From NCBI RefSeq assembly GCF_041154485.1, contig NZ_AP028670.1, positions 1,178,001-1,242,000 of the forward strand: a stretch of 64,000 nt of DNA, given 5' to 3'. Made by a program: the position numbers and the translations under genes. The notes beneath the pieces were generated by a model. That model saw only the letters and a program-made list of their open reading frames with translations, was not told where the DNA came from and made no database searches. Numbering within the stretch: position 1 is the first letter of the stretch; each line of letters starts with the position of its first letter. Shown here one piece after another: positions 7,336 to 18,059 of the stretch. Source of the stretch: Variovorax sp. V93. Lineage in GTDB: Bacteria > Pseudomonadota > Gammaproteobacteria > Burkholderiales > Burkholderiaceae_C.

Positions 7336-8343
7336 CTACGGCATCGGCCGCCGCGCGGCCGGCTCGATCCGCAGGCCGGGCGTGGCCTCCCACCGCCCGG
7401 CCTTGTCGACCCACAGCGCATCGACCTGCCATTGGCGTGCGACCTGCCGCGCCTGCGCGGGGCCGGCGACGAAGAACACCTTGGTGAGCGCGTCGGCCAG
7501 CGCGCCGCTGGGCGCCGCGACGGTCACGGCCGACAGGGCCGGCGGCGAGTAGCCCGTGTGCGGATCGACGATGTGGTGGTGCCGGCGGTCGGGGCTGAAG
7601 AAGGTCTGGCTGTCGGCCGAGGTGGCCACGCAGCGCCCGTCGGCCAGCAGCCGTGCGATCAGCGCGGATTCGGCCTGCGGGTCGGCAATGCCGAGCGACC
7701 AGGCCTGCGTGCCGCCGCGCAGCCCGAGCGGCGCGAACTCGCCGGCATCGACCAGCGCATGCCGGATGCCGCACGCCGCCAGCGCCTCGCGCACGCGGTC
7801 CGCCGCAAAGCCCTGCGCGATGCCGTTGAGCGTCACCGCCATGCCCCGCGCGTCGAAGCGCACCAGCCGGTGCCGCACGTCGAGTGCGCGCCAGTCGACC
7901 CGTGCGCGCGCCGCCGCCACTTCCTGCGCGTCCGGCAGCCGGCCTTCGCGCTGTGCGGCGGCGAAGGCCTCCCACAGCGGCTGCACCGTGATGTCGAAGG
8001 CGCCGCGGCTCTCGCGCGAGACCTCGTGCGCGATGCGCAGCACCGCGAGCAACTCCTGCGGCGGCGAGGCCAGCCGGCCCTCGCGGTTCAGCCGCGAGAG
8101 CGCGCTGGCGGGATCGAACAGGCTCATCTGCGCCTCGATGCGGCGCAGCAGCGCCACGCCCTCGTCGAGCGCGCGTTCCACGACCGCCTCGCGTTCGTGC
8201 CCGGCCTGCAGGCTCAGCGCGGTGCCGAAGCCCAGCAGGTCGCGCCGGCCCCAGTGCAGCGCGGTGACGGCCGGCGCCAGGGCCGTGCCGCCGGCCAGCG
8301 CGCCCAGGCCGAGCGACAGGCGCAGCAGCTGGCGCCGCTTCAT
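7336..8343 (-). CDS. apbE: FAD:protein FMN transferase (ApbE family)
   Basis: A 335-residue ApbE homologue that attaches FMN from FAD to a Thr in target flavoproteins on the periplasmic side. It opens with a twin-arginine-like leader (Lys-Arg-Arg-Gln-Leu-Leu plus a hydrophobic core). The family signatures follow: Met-Ser-Leu-Phe-Asp-Pro-x-Ser near residue 95, Leu-Asn-Gly-Ile-Ala-Gln-Gly-Phe-Ala at about 175, and the C-terminal His-His-His-Ile-Val-Asp-Pro-x-Thr-Gly metal/FAD site near 270. Its ATG overlaps the stop of the upstream NosR-like gene by 4 nt, and that protein carries an acceptor-type Thr, so it is the obvious substrate. Convergent with the HiPIP gene. Confidence 0.92.
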   Translation of the reverse strand: MKRRQLLRLSLGLGALAGGTALAPAVTALHWGRRDLLGFGTALSLQAGHEREAVVERALDEGVALLRRIEAQMSLFDPASALSRLNREGRLASPPQELLAVLRIAHEVSRESRGAFDITVQPLWEAFAAAQREGRLPDAQEVAAARARVDWRALDVRHRLVRFDARGMAVTLNGIAQGFAADRVREALAACGIRHALVDAGEFAPLGLRGGTQAWSLGIADPQAESALIARLLADGRCVATSADSQTFFSPDRRHHHIVDPHTGYSPPALSAVTVAAPSGALADALTKVFFVAGPAQARQVARQWQVDALWVDKAGRWEATPGLRIEPAARRPMP

Positions 8344-10454
8344 GCCGCGCTCCGGCCGACGGTGGTGGCGACCGCCGCGCGCACCGGGATCACCCGCTGG
8401 CGCCCGCGCGCGATCAGCGGCGCGCAGCGCTCGGGGCTGTCGTGGATGGCCACGCAGTCCAGGCACTGGAAGCACTCGCCGTAGACGATCGCGCCGTCGG
8501 GCTTGATCGCCTGGTACTCGCAGCGGTGCCGGCAGGTCTGGCAGGGTGTGCCGCATTCGGCGCGGCGCGGAATCCACTTCAGCAGCCGCGCCTGCCCGAG
8601 CAGCTTGAGCCCCGCGCCGAGCGGGCACAGGTAGCGGCAGAAGCCCTTGTAGAGCACCAGGTTCAGCAGCACCAGGCCGCCCGCCCAGGCCACGAAGGGC
8701 CAGGCGCGCACGAAGTTCAGCGTGATCGCAGTCTTGAAGGGCTCGATCTCCACCGCCCGGTCGGTCCAGGCGGGCGAGAGCGCCGCCAGCACGAGGATGA
8801 CGGCCAGCACCGCGTACTTGACCCGCTTGAGCCGCGCATCGAGGTCGCGGTGCAGCCGCAGGCGCCTGCCCAGGCCGAGGCGCCGCGCGAGCTGCGCCGC
8901 CAGCTCCTGCAGCGCGCCGAAGGGGCAGAGCCAGCCGCAGAAGGTGCCGCGTCCCCAGACCACCAGCGTGAGCGCGACGAAGGCCCACAGGGCCACGCTC
9001 ATCGGGTCGTACATCAGGAAAGCCAATGAGCGCCCGGCTGCCAGCGCCTGGATCGCGGCGGTGAGGTGGACGATCGAGAGCTGGCCCTGCGCGAACCAGC
9101 CGATGAAGACCAGCGTGAAGACCAGGTAGCCGGTGCGAAATCGCGCCAGCCGCGCGGGCGTGGCGACGATCCAGCGCGGCCGCGCCAGCACCACCGCCAG
9201 CAGCGCCAGCGCGCCCGCGAGCACCGCCAGTTCCCAGGCGCGCGCCTGCCACACGGCCAGCCAGCCCCGGGCCTCGCCCTGCGGCGCGATCACCTGGTCG
9301 GGCGGCAGCCGGTAGGGCAGGGCGAAGTCGCGGCTCACCCGCTCGCCATAGAGCATGCCCTTCTCGCGCGTCACGCGCAGCGCGAAGTCCAGCGGCCGGG
9401 CCGGGTCCAGGCCGGCCGGCCCGATGACGCGGAACACCTTGGCATCGGCGCGCCGCAGCGCGGCCGGCAGCCGCAGCGGATCGTCCAGGTCGAGGTCGCG
9501 CAGCTCCAGCGGCAGCTCGCCCTGCCGGAGCGTCAGGCGGTCCGGCACCGCGCCGCGCACGAAGTTGTCGCCCACGAAGGTGTAGCGGCCGGTGGCGATC
9601 GCCAGCAGCGCATGATCGCCTTCGTCGATGCGGCCGAGCAGGTGCTGCCAGCCCGCTTCCGACAACAGGTTGCGGCCCACGGCCGGGACGTTCAGGTAGG
9701 CCAGGTACAGCTCGCTGAAGGTCTCGCCGGAGGCCGCGCCGGTGCCGTCCGCCTCATCGACACCCGTGCCTGCGAAGGCCCGTTCCACCTGGCCGCGCGA
9801 GAGCCGCACGCGCTGCACCAGCCCGGCCTGCAGCAGCGCCTCCCAGTCCATCGGCCGGAAGCCGTCGTGCCGCACGCGCGCCAACAGGGCCGGGTCGCTG
9901 CCGGCGGCAAAGCCGAGCCGCGCGCGCGCCACCCGCAGCGCGGACGCCAGCAGGCTCTGGTGGAGGATGCGCACCGACGCGGTGGCCTTCGCGACCCCGT
10001 CGATGTAGGCGTTGGCGCTGCCGTGCTGCTCGCCACGGTTGGCGTTGGAGCCGATCTTGAGGTTCTGCCGCAGCGACAGGCCCTTGTACTGCTCGGCGAA
10101 GCGCAGCAGCGGCCCCTCGCCCAGCCCCTCGAGGAACACCGGCTCGTGGTGCGAGAGCACGCGCACGTCGAGGAAGGCGCCCTTCGCATCCAGCGCCACC
10201 AGCAGGTTGATCGGCGTGCCCGAGAAGCCGGGGAGTGGCGCCAAGTCGATCGACTCGAAGACGTAGCCCGCGAGCACCGGGCTGGTCATGTCCTGCTTGA
10301 AGATCGGCCAGACTGGCAGCTGCGCGTCCTTCTCGCCCACGGTCCACGGCGGCGGGAAATGCCGCTGCAGCGCGGCACGCGTCATCACGCCCGCCTGCGC
10401 CGCCAGCGCCGTGCCCATCAGCAGCACCGCCGCCAGGAGGCGCCGCCCGGTCAC
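8340..10454 (-). CDS. NosR/NirI-like membrane flavoprotein with polyferredoxin domain
   Basis: A 704-residue protein starting at a GTG that overlaps the pqqB stop codon. A signal peptide is followed by a periplasmic FMN-binding domain with the acceptor motif Asp-Gly-Val-Ala-Lys-Ala-Thr-Ala-Ser (Thr158), the type modified by ApbE. After about residue 420 come several membrane segments, including two Cys-x3-Cys-Pro motifs (CGWLCP and CRYLCP). The C-terminus has two cysteine clusters (Cys-x3-Cys-x2-Cys-x3-Cys and Cys-x2-Cys-x2-Cys) for [4Fe-4S] centres. NosR and NirI use this architecture to pass electrons across the membrane to periplasmic enzymes. No nitrous-oxide or nitrite reductase genes are here, so the role is probably electron transfer linked to PQQ alcohol oxidation (inference). 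Confidence 0.85.
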   Translation of the reverse strand: MTGRRLLAAVLLMGTALAAQAGVMTRAALQRHFPPPWTVGEKDAQLPVWPIFKQDMTSPVLAGYVFESIDLAPLPGFSGTPINLLVALDAKGAFLDVRVLSHHEPVFLEGLGEGPLLRFAEQYKGLSLRQNLKIGSNANRGEQHGSANAYIDGVAKATASVRILHQSLLASALRVARARLGFAAGSDPALLARVRHDGFRPMDWEALLQAGLVQRVRLSRGQVERAFAGTGVDEADGTGAASGETFSELYLAYLNVPAVGRNLLSEAGWQHLLGRIDEGDHALLAIATGRYTFVGDNFVRGAVPDRLTLRQGELPLELRDLDLDDPLRLPAALRRADAKVFRVIGPAGLDPARPLDFALRVTREKGMLYGERVSRDFALPYRLPPDQVIAPQGEARGWLAVWQARAWELAVLAGALALLAVVLARPRWIVATPARLARFRTGYLVFTLVFIGWFAQGQLSIVHLTAAIQALAAGRSLAFLMYDPMSVALWAFVALTLVVWGRGTFCGWLCPFGALQELAAQLARRLGLGRRLRLHRDLDARLKRVKYAVLAVILVLAALSPAWTDRAVEIEPFKTAITLNFVRAWPFVAWAGGLVLLNLVLYKGFCRYLCPLGAGLKLLGQARLLKWIPRRAECGTPCQTCRHRCEYQAIKPDGAIVYGECFQCLDCVAIHDSPERCAPLIARGRQRVIPVRAAVATTVGRSAA

Positions 10455-11383
10455 AGCGAGATCTCCATGCCGTCGTAGGCCACCTCGATGCCATGGCGCT
10501 CGAGCTCCTGGCGCTGTGCGCTCGCGGCATCGAGGATCGGATTGCTGTTGTTGATGTGGGTCAGCACCTTGCGCCGCGCCGGCGTGGCCCGCAGCGCGTC
10601 CACCATGCCGGCGCGCGGGCCGGTGCCGGTCTGCGGCAGGTGGCCCATGTCGCTGGCGCTGCGGGTGCCCAGGCCGGCGTGGCGCATCTCGTCGTCGGTC
10701 CAGAAGGTGCCGTCGAGCAGCAGGCAGTCGGCCTCGTGCATCCAGCGCAGTTCCTCGGGACCGATCTCGGCCAGGCCCGGCGCATAGAAGAGGCGCCGCC
10801 CGCCCTGCAGGTCCTCGATCAGCAGCGCGATGTTGTCGCCCACCGCCTGTCCGCGGCGGTGCGGCGAATAGGGCGGCGCCTTGCCGGGAATGGCCACCGC
10901 GGTGAAGCGCAGCGAGGGAAAGCCGGCCACGCCGAAGTCGACGCGCGTCTGCGTGCCGGCCACCGCCAGCATGTGCCAGCGCGTGCCGCAGTAGTGCTCC
11001 AGCACGCCGAGCACGGGGAAGGAGGTGGTCAGGTCCTCGAACACGCAGGGCGTGGCATAGAGGTCGATGCGCGGCCCTTCGCGCAGCCCGAGCAGCCCGG
11101 CGACGTGGTCGATCTGCGCGTCCATCAGCACCACCGCCTTGATCGGCGTGTCGCGCAGGCCGCGGCGCGGATGCAGCTGGGGGTGGCTGCGAATCTGCTG
11201 GCCGATGTCTGGCGAGGCGTTGAGCAGCACCCACGATTCGCCGTCGGCGGAGACGGCGACGGAGCTTTGCGTGCGCGCGCAGGCATCGAGCACGCCTTGG
11301 CGCTGGCCCGCGCACAGCCGACAGTTGCAGTTCCATTGCGGAAAGCCGCCGCCCGCGCCGGAGCCGAGGACCAGGACTTTCAT
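10451..11383 (-). CDS. pqqB: Pyrroloquinoline quinone biosynthesis protein PqqB
   Basis: A 310-residue metallo-beta-lactamase-fold protein. It begins Met-Lys-Val-Leu-Val-Leu-Gly-Ser-Gly-Ala-Gly-Gly-Gly-Phe-Pro-Gln-Trp-Asn-Cys, the unmistakable PqqB N-terminus. Further on are Asp-Ala-Gln-Ile-Asp-His in place of the usual HxHxDH metal motif, as in PqqB, and Asp-Gly-Thr-Phe-Trp-Thr-Asp-Asp-Glu-Met. PqqB acts in maturation of the PqqA-derived tyrosine moiety. pqqA, C, D and E are not in this window and must be elsewhere. The gene is first in an overlapping operon with the NosR-like gene and apbE, behind a sigma-54 promoter. Confidence 0.95.
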   Translation of the reverse strand: MKVLVLGSGAGGGFPQWNCNCRLCAGQRQGVLDACARTQSSVAVSADGESWVLLNASPDIGQQIRSHPQLHPRRGLRDTPIKAVVLMDAQIDHVAGLLGLREGPRIDLYATPCVFEDLTTSFPVLGVLEHYCGTRWHMLAVAGTQTRVDFGVAGFPSLRFTAVAIPGKAPPYSPHRRGQAVGDNIALLIEDLQGGRRLFYAPGLAEIGPEELRWMHEADCLLLDGTFWTDDEMRHAGLGTRSASDMGHLPQTGTGPRAGMVDALRATPARRKVLTHINNSNPILDAASAQRQELERHGIEVAYDGMEISL

Positions 11384-11415
11384 GAATCCTCGAACGCGGG
11401 GGCCGGCCGTTGCAT
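11380..11415 (-). CDS. Eleven-codon upstream reading frame coupled to pqqB
   Basis: A GAGGAGA ribosome site eight bases ahead of an ATG starts a frame of 11 codons (MQRPAPAFEDS). Its TGA overlaps the pqqB ATG as ATGA. The pqqB start itself has no comparable ribosome site of its own, so pqqB is likely translated by coupling to this frame. The peptide lacks the Glu-x3-Tyr of PqqA and is not a PQQ precursor. Whether the peptide itself matters is unknown. Confidence 0.45.
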   Translation of the reverse strand: MQRPAPAFEDS

Positions 11416-11450
11416 GAAGTCTCCTCGAGTGGGCTGTACGGGCGGCATGG

Positions 11451-11466
11451 CGCAAGTCGCATGCCT
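11451..11466 (-). promoter_or_regulatory. Sigma-54 promoter of the pqqB operon
   Basis: Read on the minus strand, AGGCATGCGACTTGCG matches TGGCACG-N4-TTGCW at the GG and GC elements, the A, the G and the TTGC block, with the exact 10-bp GG-GC spacing. It is 68 bp upstream of pqqB and 36 bp upstream of the 11-codon frame. Confidence 0.65.
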
Positions 11467-11567
11467 GCGCGGCGCGCTGCGCGAAGCGCGCCGCAGGCAC
11501 GGGATTGCCCTGGGATACCCCGAGAAAACGGCCCGGAAAAAGCGCCCCCCGCGCGAACTGCTCCAGG

Positions 11568-11597
11568 CTGGTACAGCACCGTGCGACGCTGGCACAG
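11568..11597. promoter_or_regulatory. Candidate activator-binding region upstream of the pqqB promoter
   Basis: CTGGTACAG (11568) and CTGGCACAG (11589) are near-identical direct repeats 21 bp apart, that is two helical turns, about 100-130 bp upstream of the sigma-54 promoter at 11466. The segment also contains the short dyad GTGC-N7-GCAC. The position fits an enhancer site for the sigma-54 activator encoded next door. No binding consensus is known to me for this regulator. Confidence 0.35.
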
Positions 11598-11627
11598 GGT
11601 TTCCCCCGGGCCCTCGCATGGCCTGTG

Positions 11628-13736
11628 TCAGTCGGCCTTGTTCCAGCGCAGCTTGCGGTAGATGGTGTTGCGGCTGATGCCCAGGCGCTTGGAGGCGACC
11701 GAGATGTTGCCGTCGGCCGCCGCAAGGGCGCTGCGGATCATCTCGATCTCGGCTTCCCCGAGCGTGCGCGGGGCGCTCGGGTCGGCAGCGGGCGATGGTT
11801 CGGCGGCTTGCGCGGCTTGCGGCGCTTGCTCGGCCACGGCGGCGTAGGCTGTCTGCATCGGAGCGGGGTCCGGTGCGAAAGAGGGCGCCGGTGCCGGTGC
11901 CGGTGTTGCGGCCTGGGGGCGCGCGCGCCGCACATCCTCCAGGAAGTCGTCCGACAAGTGGTGCTCGAAGATGTGGCTTTCGCCCGCGGCCATCACGGCG
12001 GCGGTGCGCAGCACGTTGGCCAGCTGGCGCAGGTTGCCGGGCCAGGCATAGGCCTTGAAGAGCGCGAGAACCGAGGCCTCGATCCCGGGCGTGTCTTGCG
12101 GGCATTCGGCCAGCAGGATGCGCCGCGCCACCACGTCCAGGTCGCTGCGCTCGCGCAGCGCGGGCAGCCGCACCACCAGGCCGTTGAGGCGGTAGTACAG
12201 GTCTTCGCGGAAGGTGCCCGCATCGATCATCTCGCGCAGGTTGCGGTGGGTGGCGCCGATTACCGCGATGTCCACCGGAATCGACTTGAGGCTGCCCAGC
12301 GGCGTGACGTTGCGCTCCTGCAGCACCCGCAGCAGCCGCGCCTGCAGCGCCAGCGGCATGTCGCCGATCTCGTCCAGGAACAGCGTGCCGCCGTTGGCCT
12401 GCACGATGCGCCCGACCGCGCCCTTGCGGCGCGCGCCGGTGAAGGCGCCGTCCTCGTAGCCGAACAGCTCGGCCTCGATCAGCGATTCGGGGATGGACGC
12501 GCAATTGACCGCCACGAAGGGCTGCCGGGCGCGGTTCGAGTCCTGGTGCACGGCGCGTGCGAGCAGCTCCTTGCCGGTGCCGGTCTCGCCGAGGATGAGC
12601 AGCGGAATGTCGCGGTTGATGACGCGCCGCACCTTCTGCAGCGTGGCCGCGATCTGCGCGTCGCCGGTGTCGAGGTAGCGCAGGCCGGAGAAGGGGACCT
12701 GCGCCGACGGGCAGGGCGGCCGCGCGGCCGCGGCGGCGGTATCGTGGGCGGGCGTGGACATGCGCGCTTCCACCGAGGTCACGGGCATGTCCAGCACCAC
12801 CGCGCGCTGCGGCCCGTTGAAGCGGGCGCTGACGTGGAACTGCTGCCCGTTGGCCGCGTGCAGCATCATCGGCGTGGGCAGCGGCGCGCGGAAGTGGTCG
12901 AACACGGCCGAGGCCGTGATGCCGAACAGGCTCGGCAGGCTCTGCATGCGCAGCGCGGCAATGCTCATGTCGAGCTGGTCCAGCGCGCTGCGGTTGGCGC
13001 CCAGGATCTTGCCGTCCGCGCCCACCACGATGATCCCTTCGAGCAGCGTGCCGATGAACTCCGCGCGGCCATGGAAGTGCAGCCGCAGGCGGTTGCCGTA
13101 GTCGTCCGACAACCACTGGTTCTCGATCATGCGTGCCGACATGCGCACCAGGCCCATGGTGTGCTGGTGGTAGGAGCGCTGGTCGCCCGTCACGTCGAGC
13201 ACGCCCAGCATCTCGCCGCGCGGATCGAAGATCGGTGCGGCCGAGCAGGTGAGGAAGTTGTTGGCGTGGATGAAGTGCTCGCCGCCATGCACGACCGTCG
13301 GCGTCTCCTCGACCAGCGTGGTGCCGATGGCGTTCGTGCCCTTGGAATGCTCGGCCCAGCTCACGCCCGGCGTGAGCGCCACCTTGTTGGCGCGCTGCAG
13401 GAACCGGTCGTCGCCGACGGAGTGCAGGATGGTGCCGGTGGTGTCGGCCAGCACGATCATGCTGTCGGTGTCGACGATCTGCTCGAGCAGCATCTCCATC
13501 ACCGGCGCCGCATGCGTGAACAGCCGCTGGTTGCGCTCGCGCGCCACCGCGAGGTCGCTGCGCCGCAGCGGGTCGAAGTCCGGCCGCTCCACGCGCGACA
13601 GGCCCAGCGCGGCGCAGCGCTCGTGCCACTGCTGGATCAGTTCGCTGCGGCCGGCTCGGGGAGGCGCGACGGCCAGCGCCGACGGCGGGGTCCAGCCATG
13701 GGGAGGGCTGGCTGGGGCATGAAAGGCATCAACCAT
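11628..13736 (-). CDS. Sigma-54-dependent transcriptional activator, AcoR-like (GAF - AAA+ - Fis HTH)
   Basis: A 702-residue enhancer-binding protein. Residues ~65-210 form a GAF-type sensory region, followed by a PAS-like stretch (~220-300). The AAA+ domain carries Walker A GETGTGKE (383-390) and the sigma-54 contact loop GAFTGA (430-435), so it can activate sigma-54 polymerase. The C-terminus is a Fis-type helix-turn-helix ([11 protein letters not shown]). The domain order is that of AcoR, which responds to acetoin or related small carbonyls and alcohols. It is divergent from the cytochrome operon and next to the pqqB operon. Sigma-54 promoters precede all three alcohol-oxidation units, so it is probably their common activator. 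The ligand is unknown. Confidence 0.9.
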   Translation of the reverse strand: MVDAFHAPASPPHGWTPPSALAVAPPRAGRSELIQQWHERCAALGLSRVERPDFDPLRRSDLAVARERNQRLFTHAAPVMEMLLEQIVDTDSMIVLADTTGTILHSVGDDRFLQRANKVALTPGVSWAEHSKGTNAIGTTLVEETPTVVHGGEHFIHANNFLTCSAAPIFDPRGEMLGVLDVTGDQRSYHQHTMGLVRMSARMIENQWLSDDYGNRLRLHFHGRAEFIGTLLEGIIVVGADGKILGANRSALDQLDMSIAALRMQSLPSLFGITASAVFDHFRAPLPTPMMLHAANGQQFHVSARFNGPQRAVVLDMPVTSVEARMSTPAHDTAAAAARPPCPSAQVPFSGLRYLDTGDAQIAATLQKVRRVINRDIPLLILGETGTGKELLARAVHQDSNRARQPFVAVNCASIPESLIEAELFGYEDGAFTGARRKGAVGRIVQANGGTLFLDEIGDMPLALQARLLRVLQERNVTPLGSLKSIPVDIAVIGATHRNLREMIDAGTFREDLYYRLNGLVVRLPALRERSDLDVVARRILLAECPQDTPGIEASVLALFKAYAWPGNLRQLANVLRTAAVMAAGESHIFEHHLSDDFLEDVRRARPQAATPAPAPAPSFAPDPAPMQTAYAAVAEQAPQAAQAAEPSPAADPSAPRTLGEAEIEMIRSALAAADGNISVASKRLGISRNTIYRKLRWNKAD

Positions 13737-13818
13737 CTGCTGTCTCCTGGCCCGCTTCTTTGGTGCGGGCGACTTGTCTCTGGCCAGTTCGAATGCTGTT
13801 CACTGGTCGCTTCATTTT

Positions 13819-13845
13819 GGAACACCCCTCGGGGCCAGGTGTTCC
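13819..13845. promoter_or_regulatory. Candidate enhancer palindrome GGAACACC-N11-GGTGTTCC
   Basis: A perfect 8-bp inverted repeat between the activator gene and the divergent cytochrome operon, about 115-140 bp upstream of the sigma-54 promoter at 13960. This spacing and symmetry are typical of binding sites for dimeric enhancer-binding proteins. The half-site GTGTTCC recurs at 13934-13940. The site is also 80 bp upstream of the activator start, allowing autoregulation. Confidence 0.55.
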
Positions 13846-13920
13846 GTCCCGGCGCTGCGACGGCAAGGATGCCACAGCAACCGGCCCTTGTGGGCACCAT
13901 CCGCGACCGGGACGCTACAG

Positions 13921-13936
13921 CACAAGGCAAGTTGTG
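13921..13936. promoter_or_regulatory. Second dyad near the cytochrome promoter
   Basis: CACAA-N6-TTGTG is a perfect short inverted repeat immediately upstream of the sigma-54 promoter, and its right arm runs into another GTGTTCC. It may be a secondary activator site, or an integration-host-factor-independent proximal site. Inference only. Confidence 0.35.
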
Positions 13937-13959
13937 TTCCCGCTTGAAGCAATGGCCGT

Positions 13960-13975
13960 TGGCATAGCGATTGCA
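13960..13975 (+). promoter_or_regulatory. Sigma-54 promoter of the cytochrome c operon
   Basis: TGGCATAGCGATTGCA agrees with TGGCACG-N4-TTGCW except at two positions and has the exact 10-bp GG-GC spacing. It lies 41 bp upstream of the cytochrome start codon. Confidence 0.8.
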
Positions 13976-14016
13976 GATTTGTGCGGGTTCCCCCATCACC
14001 ACAACGGAGACCCGAC

Positions 14017-14511
14017 ATGATGAATCCCGATCCACGAACCCTGCGGCCCCTGGCCCGCGCCGTGCTGGCCGCGGCAGTGCTGGGCATGGCCCTTTCCGGC
14101 GCTGCCCGGGCCCATGGCGACGTCACGCCGCAGGCCGTCGACACCTCTTCGCTGCCGAAGCTGGGCGAGCAGTGGCGCGCCGAGAACCCGTTCCGCGGCA
14201 ACAGCGGGGCCATCACGATCGGCACCTCCGCCTACAACCAGAACTGCGCGCGCTGCCATGGCATCGACGCCATCTCCGGCGGCATCGCGCCCGACCTGCG
14301 CAAGCTCGACAACGATTGCGCCTCGCTCAAGGACGCCGCGCGCAAGGCGGCCTGCGTGAAGGAGATCGACGACTTCTTCCTCACCACCGTGCGGCGCGGC
14401 CGCACGCGCAACGGCGCCGTCTACATGCCGCCGTTCGAAGGAACCATGAACCAGGAGGCGATCTGGTCGATCAAGTCGTATCTGGAGACGCGGCGCGACA
14501 AGCCGATGTGA
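14017..14511 (+). CDS. c-type cytochrome, PedF/XoxG-like electron acceptor
   Basis: A 164-residue precursor with a signal peptide of about 32 residues ending Ala-Arg-Ala. One haem motif, Cys77-Ala-Arg-Cys80-His81, and a likely axial Met137 in Tyr-Met-Pro-Pro-Phe. Cys101 and Cys113, flanking a helical insert, may form a disulfide. Cytochromes of this size encoded beside PQQ alcohol dehydrogenases take their electrons. The start at 14017 has CGGAG upstream and follows the sigma-54 promoter; a second ATG follows directly at 14020. The next gene, for a periplasmic binding protein, starts 9 nt after the stop. Confidence 0.9.
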   Translation: MMNPDPRTLRPLARAVLAAAVLGMALSGAARAHGDVTPQAVDTSSLPKLGEQWRAENPFRGNSGAITIGTSAYNQNCARCHGIDAISGGIAPDLRKLDNDCASLKDAARKAACVKEIDDFFLTTVRRGRTRNGAVYMPPFEGTMNQEAIWSIKSYLETRRDKPM

Positions 14512-14520
14512 GCCGCGGCC

Positions 14521-15384
14521 ATGCACACATCTCCTCCTTCTTCTTCTTTCCCGCGGCTCTCGCGCCGCGCCTGCCTGCAGTGGGCCGCGGCAGCCGGCGT
14601 GGCCGCGCTCGCCGGCACGGTACGCGCGGGCGCGCTCGACCGGATCCGCGCGCGGGGCACGCTGAGCGTGGCGATCTACCAGGACATGCCGCCGTTCCAC
14701 GTGGCCGGCCAGGGCATCGACATCGAGCTGGCGCGCGCGCTGGCCGGCGCACTCGACGTGAAGCTCTCGCTGCTGCCCTTCCTGGCCGACGAGAACATGG
14801 GCGACGACCTGCGCAACATGGTGTGGCGCGGCCATTACCTGGGCTTCGGCCCGGCCGACGCGCTGCTGCACGTGCCGGTCGACCGCCCGCTGATGGACGA
14901 GACGCCGCAGGCGCTCATCTTCGCGCCGTACTACCGCGAGCGCGTGGTGCTCGCGCGGCGGCTCGACCGCCTGCCGCAGCTGGACACGCTCTCGGCGCTC
15001 GGCGATGCGAAGGTGGCCGTGTCCGGCAAGACGCTCGCGGGCTGGCTCATGATCGGCGCCGACAACGGCGCCTACCGCGACCAGCTCGACACCCAGCCCA
15101 AGGACGGCGCCGAGGCCGCGCGCGCCCTGCAGCGCGGCGAAGTGGCCGCGGCCGCGGGGCTCGCATCGGAGATCGAATCGGTGCTGCGCGGCGACGCGCG
15201 CTTTGCCATTGCGCCGCTGCCCTCGCCGCGCATCCAGCGCAACGGCTGGGCGGTGGGCATGGCAGTCAAGAAGGACGCAACCGACCTGGCGCAGGCGCTG
15301 CAGGCCAGCGTCAACGCACTGGTCCAGAGCGGGCGGCTGCGCACGATGTTCGAAGGAGGAAACGTCGCCTGGCAGGCGCCGTGA
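14521..15384 (+). CDS. Periplasmic solute-binding protein, XoxJ/MoxJ-like
   Basis: A 287-residue SBP_bac_3-type protein with a leader containing Ser-Arg-Arg-Ala-Cys-Leu, so possible Tat export. The fold is visible from Ile-Arg-Ala-Arg-Gly-Thr-Leu-x-Val-Ala, then Asp-Met-Pro-Pro-Phe and Gly-x-x-Ile-Asp-Ile-Glu-Leu-Ala. No permease or ATPase genes are adjacent. Proteins of this kind beside PQQ dehydrogenases (MoxJ, XoxJ, and YfcG-region homologues) are thought to help maturation or activation of the dehydrogenase rather than import. It lies directly after the cytochrome gene in the same sigma-54 operon. Confidence 0.85.
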   Translation: MHTSPPSSSFPRLSRRACLQWAAAAGVAALAGTVRAGALDRIRARGTLSVAIYQDMPPFHVAGQGIDIELARALAGALDVKLSLLPFLADENMGDDLRNMVWRGHYLGFGPADALLHVPVDRPLMDETPQALIFAPYYRERVVLARRLDRLPQLDTLSALGDAKVAVSGKTLAGWLMIGADNGAYRDQLDTQPKDGAEAARALQRGEVAAAAGLASEIESVLRGDARFAIAPLPSPRIQRNGWAVGMAVKKDATDLAQALQASVNALVQSGRLRTMFEGGNVAWQAP

Positions 15385-15470
15385 ACCGGCGAACCATGGC
15401 AATCGACCTAGCGCATTCCAGCGGACACCCACAACCACCACCCAACGACGGACGATGCGTCCGAACACCC

Positions 15471-17465
<1,995 letters not shown>

Positions 17466-17587
17466 GGCGCGGCGGCCTGGCTGTCCGGATGCCTGGCATG
17501 CGATGCAGCGGAAGGCATCACTCAAACTGATGATGTGCCAGCATCTGCGCGCGCCGAGAATCTCCATCGACAAGGAAAGGACCTGCC

Positions 17588-18040
17588 GTGCAGCATTTCT
17601 TCACGTTGACGCTGGCGCTCGCGCTCCTGGCTGGATGCGCGGCTTCTTCCACTTCATCCTCATCGGTGCCGCTGCCGGCCGATATTGCCATCACGCCGCC
17701 CGGTCCGGACGTTGCGCAACCGCATCGCGCGTTCTCCGGCAAATGGTCGGGCAAATGGCGCGGACTTGCCGGCGGCCAGCAGCAGGAAACGGTGCTCGTC
17801 GTGGAAAGCGTGACGGCAGACGGCGCGACGGTCGTCTATGCACAGGGCGACCACAGCCGCTTTCCCGCCTTCCATCGGCGCACCACGGCGCGCATCGCGG
17901 ATGGCAAGCTGAGTTTCTCTTTCGAACAGCGCTCGCCAATCACGTTCACCTACCAGCTGCAGCCCGATGGCACCCTCAAGGCCGAGTCGCTGTCCAGGGG
18001 ATTCACGGCCGTCGCGACCTTGACCCGGACAAACTCCTAG
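17588..18040 (+). CDS. Hypothetical lipoprotein
   Basis: A 150-residue protein with a lipoprotein signal: the hydrophobic stretch ends Leu-Leu-Ala-Gly-Cys-Ala, giving a lipidated Cys at residue 17. A Ser-rich linker follows, then a beta-rich domain with Gly-Lys-Trp-x-Gly-x-Trp-Arg-Gly and repeated Val/Thr strands, suggesting a small lipocalin-like barrel. AAGGA lies at a good distance before the ATG. It is convergent with the LuxR-type regulator. Function unknown. Confidence 0.75.
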   Translation: MQHFFTLTLALALLAGCAASSTSSSSVPLPADIAITPPGPDVAQPHRAFSGKWSGKWRGLAGGQQQETVLVVESVTADGATVVYAQGDHSRFPAFHRRTTARIADGKLSFSFEQRSPITFTYQLQPDGTLKAESLSRGFTAVATLTRTNS

Positions 18041-18059
18041 CCGAGCGGCGGAACGGCGG

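Noticed and set aside
11380..11415. Possible pqqA
   Set aside because: The 11-residue peptide lacks the conserved Glu-x3-Tyr that becomes PQQ.
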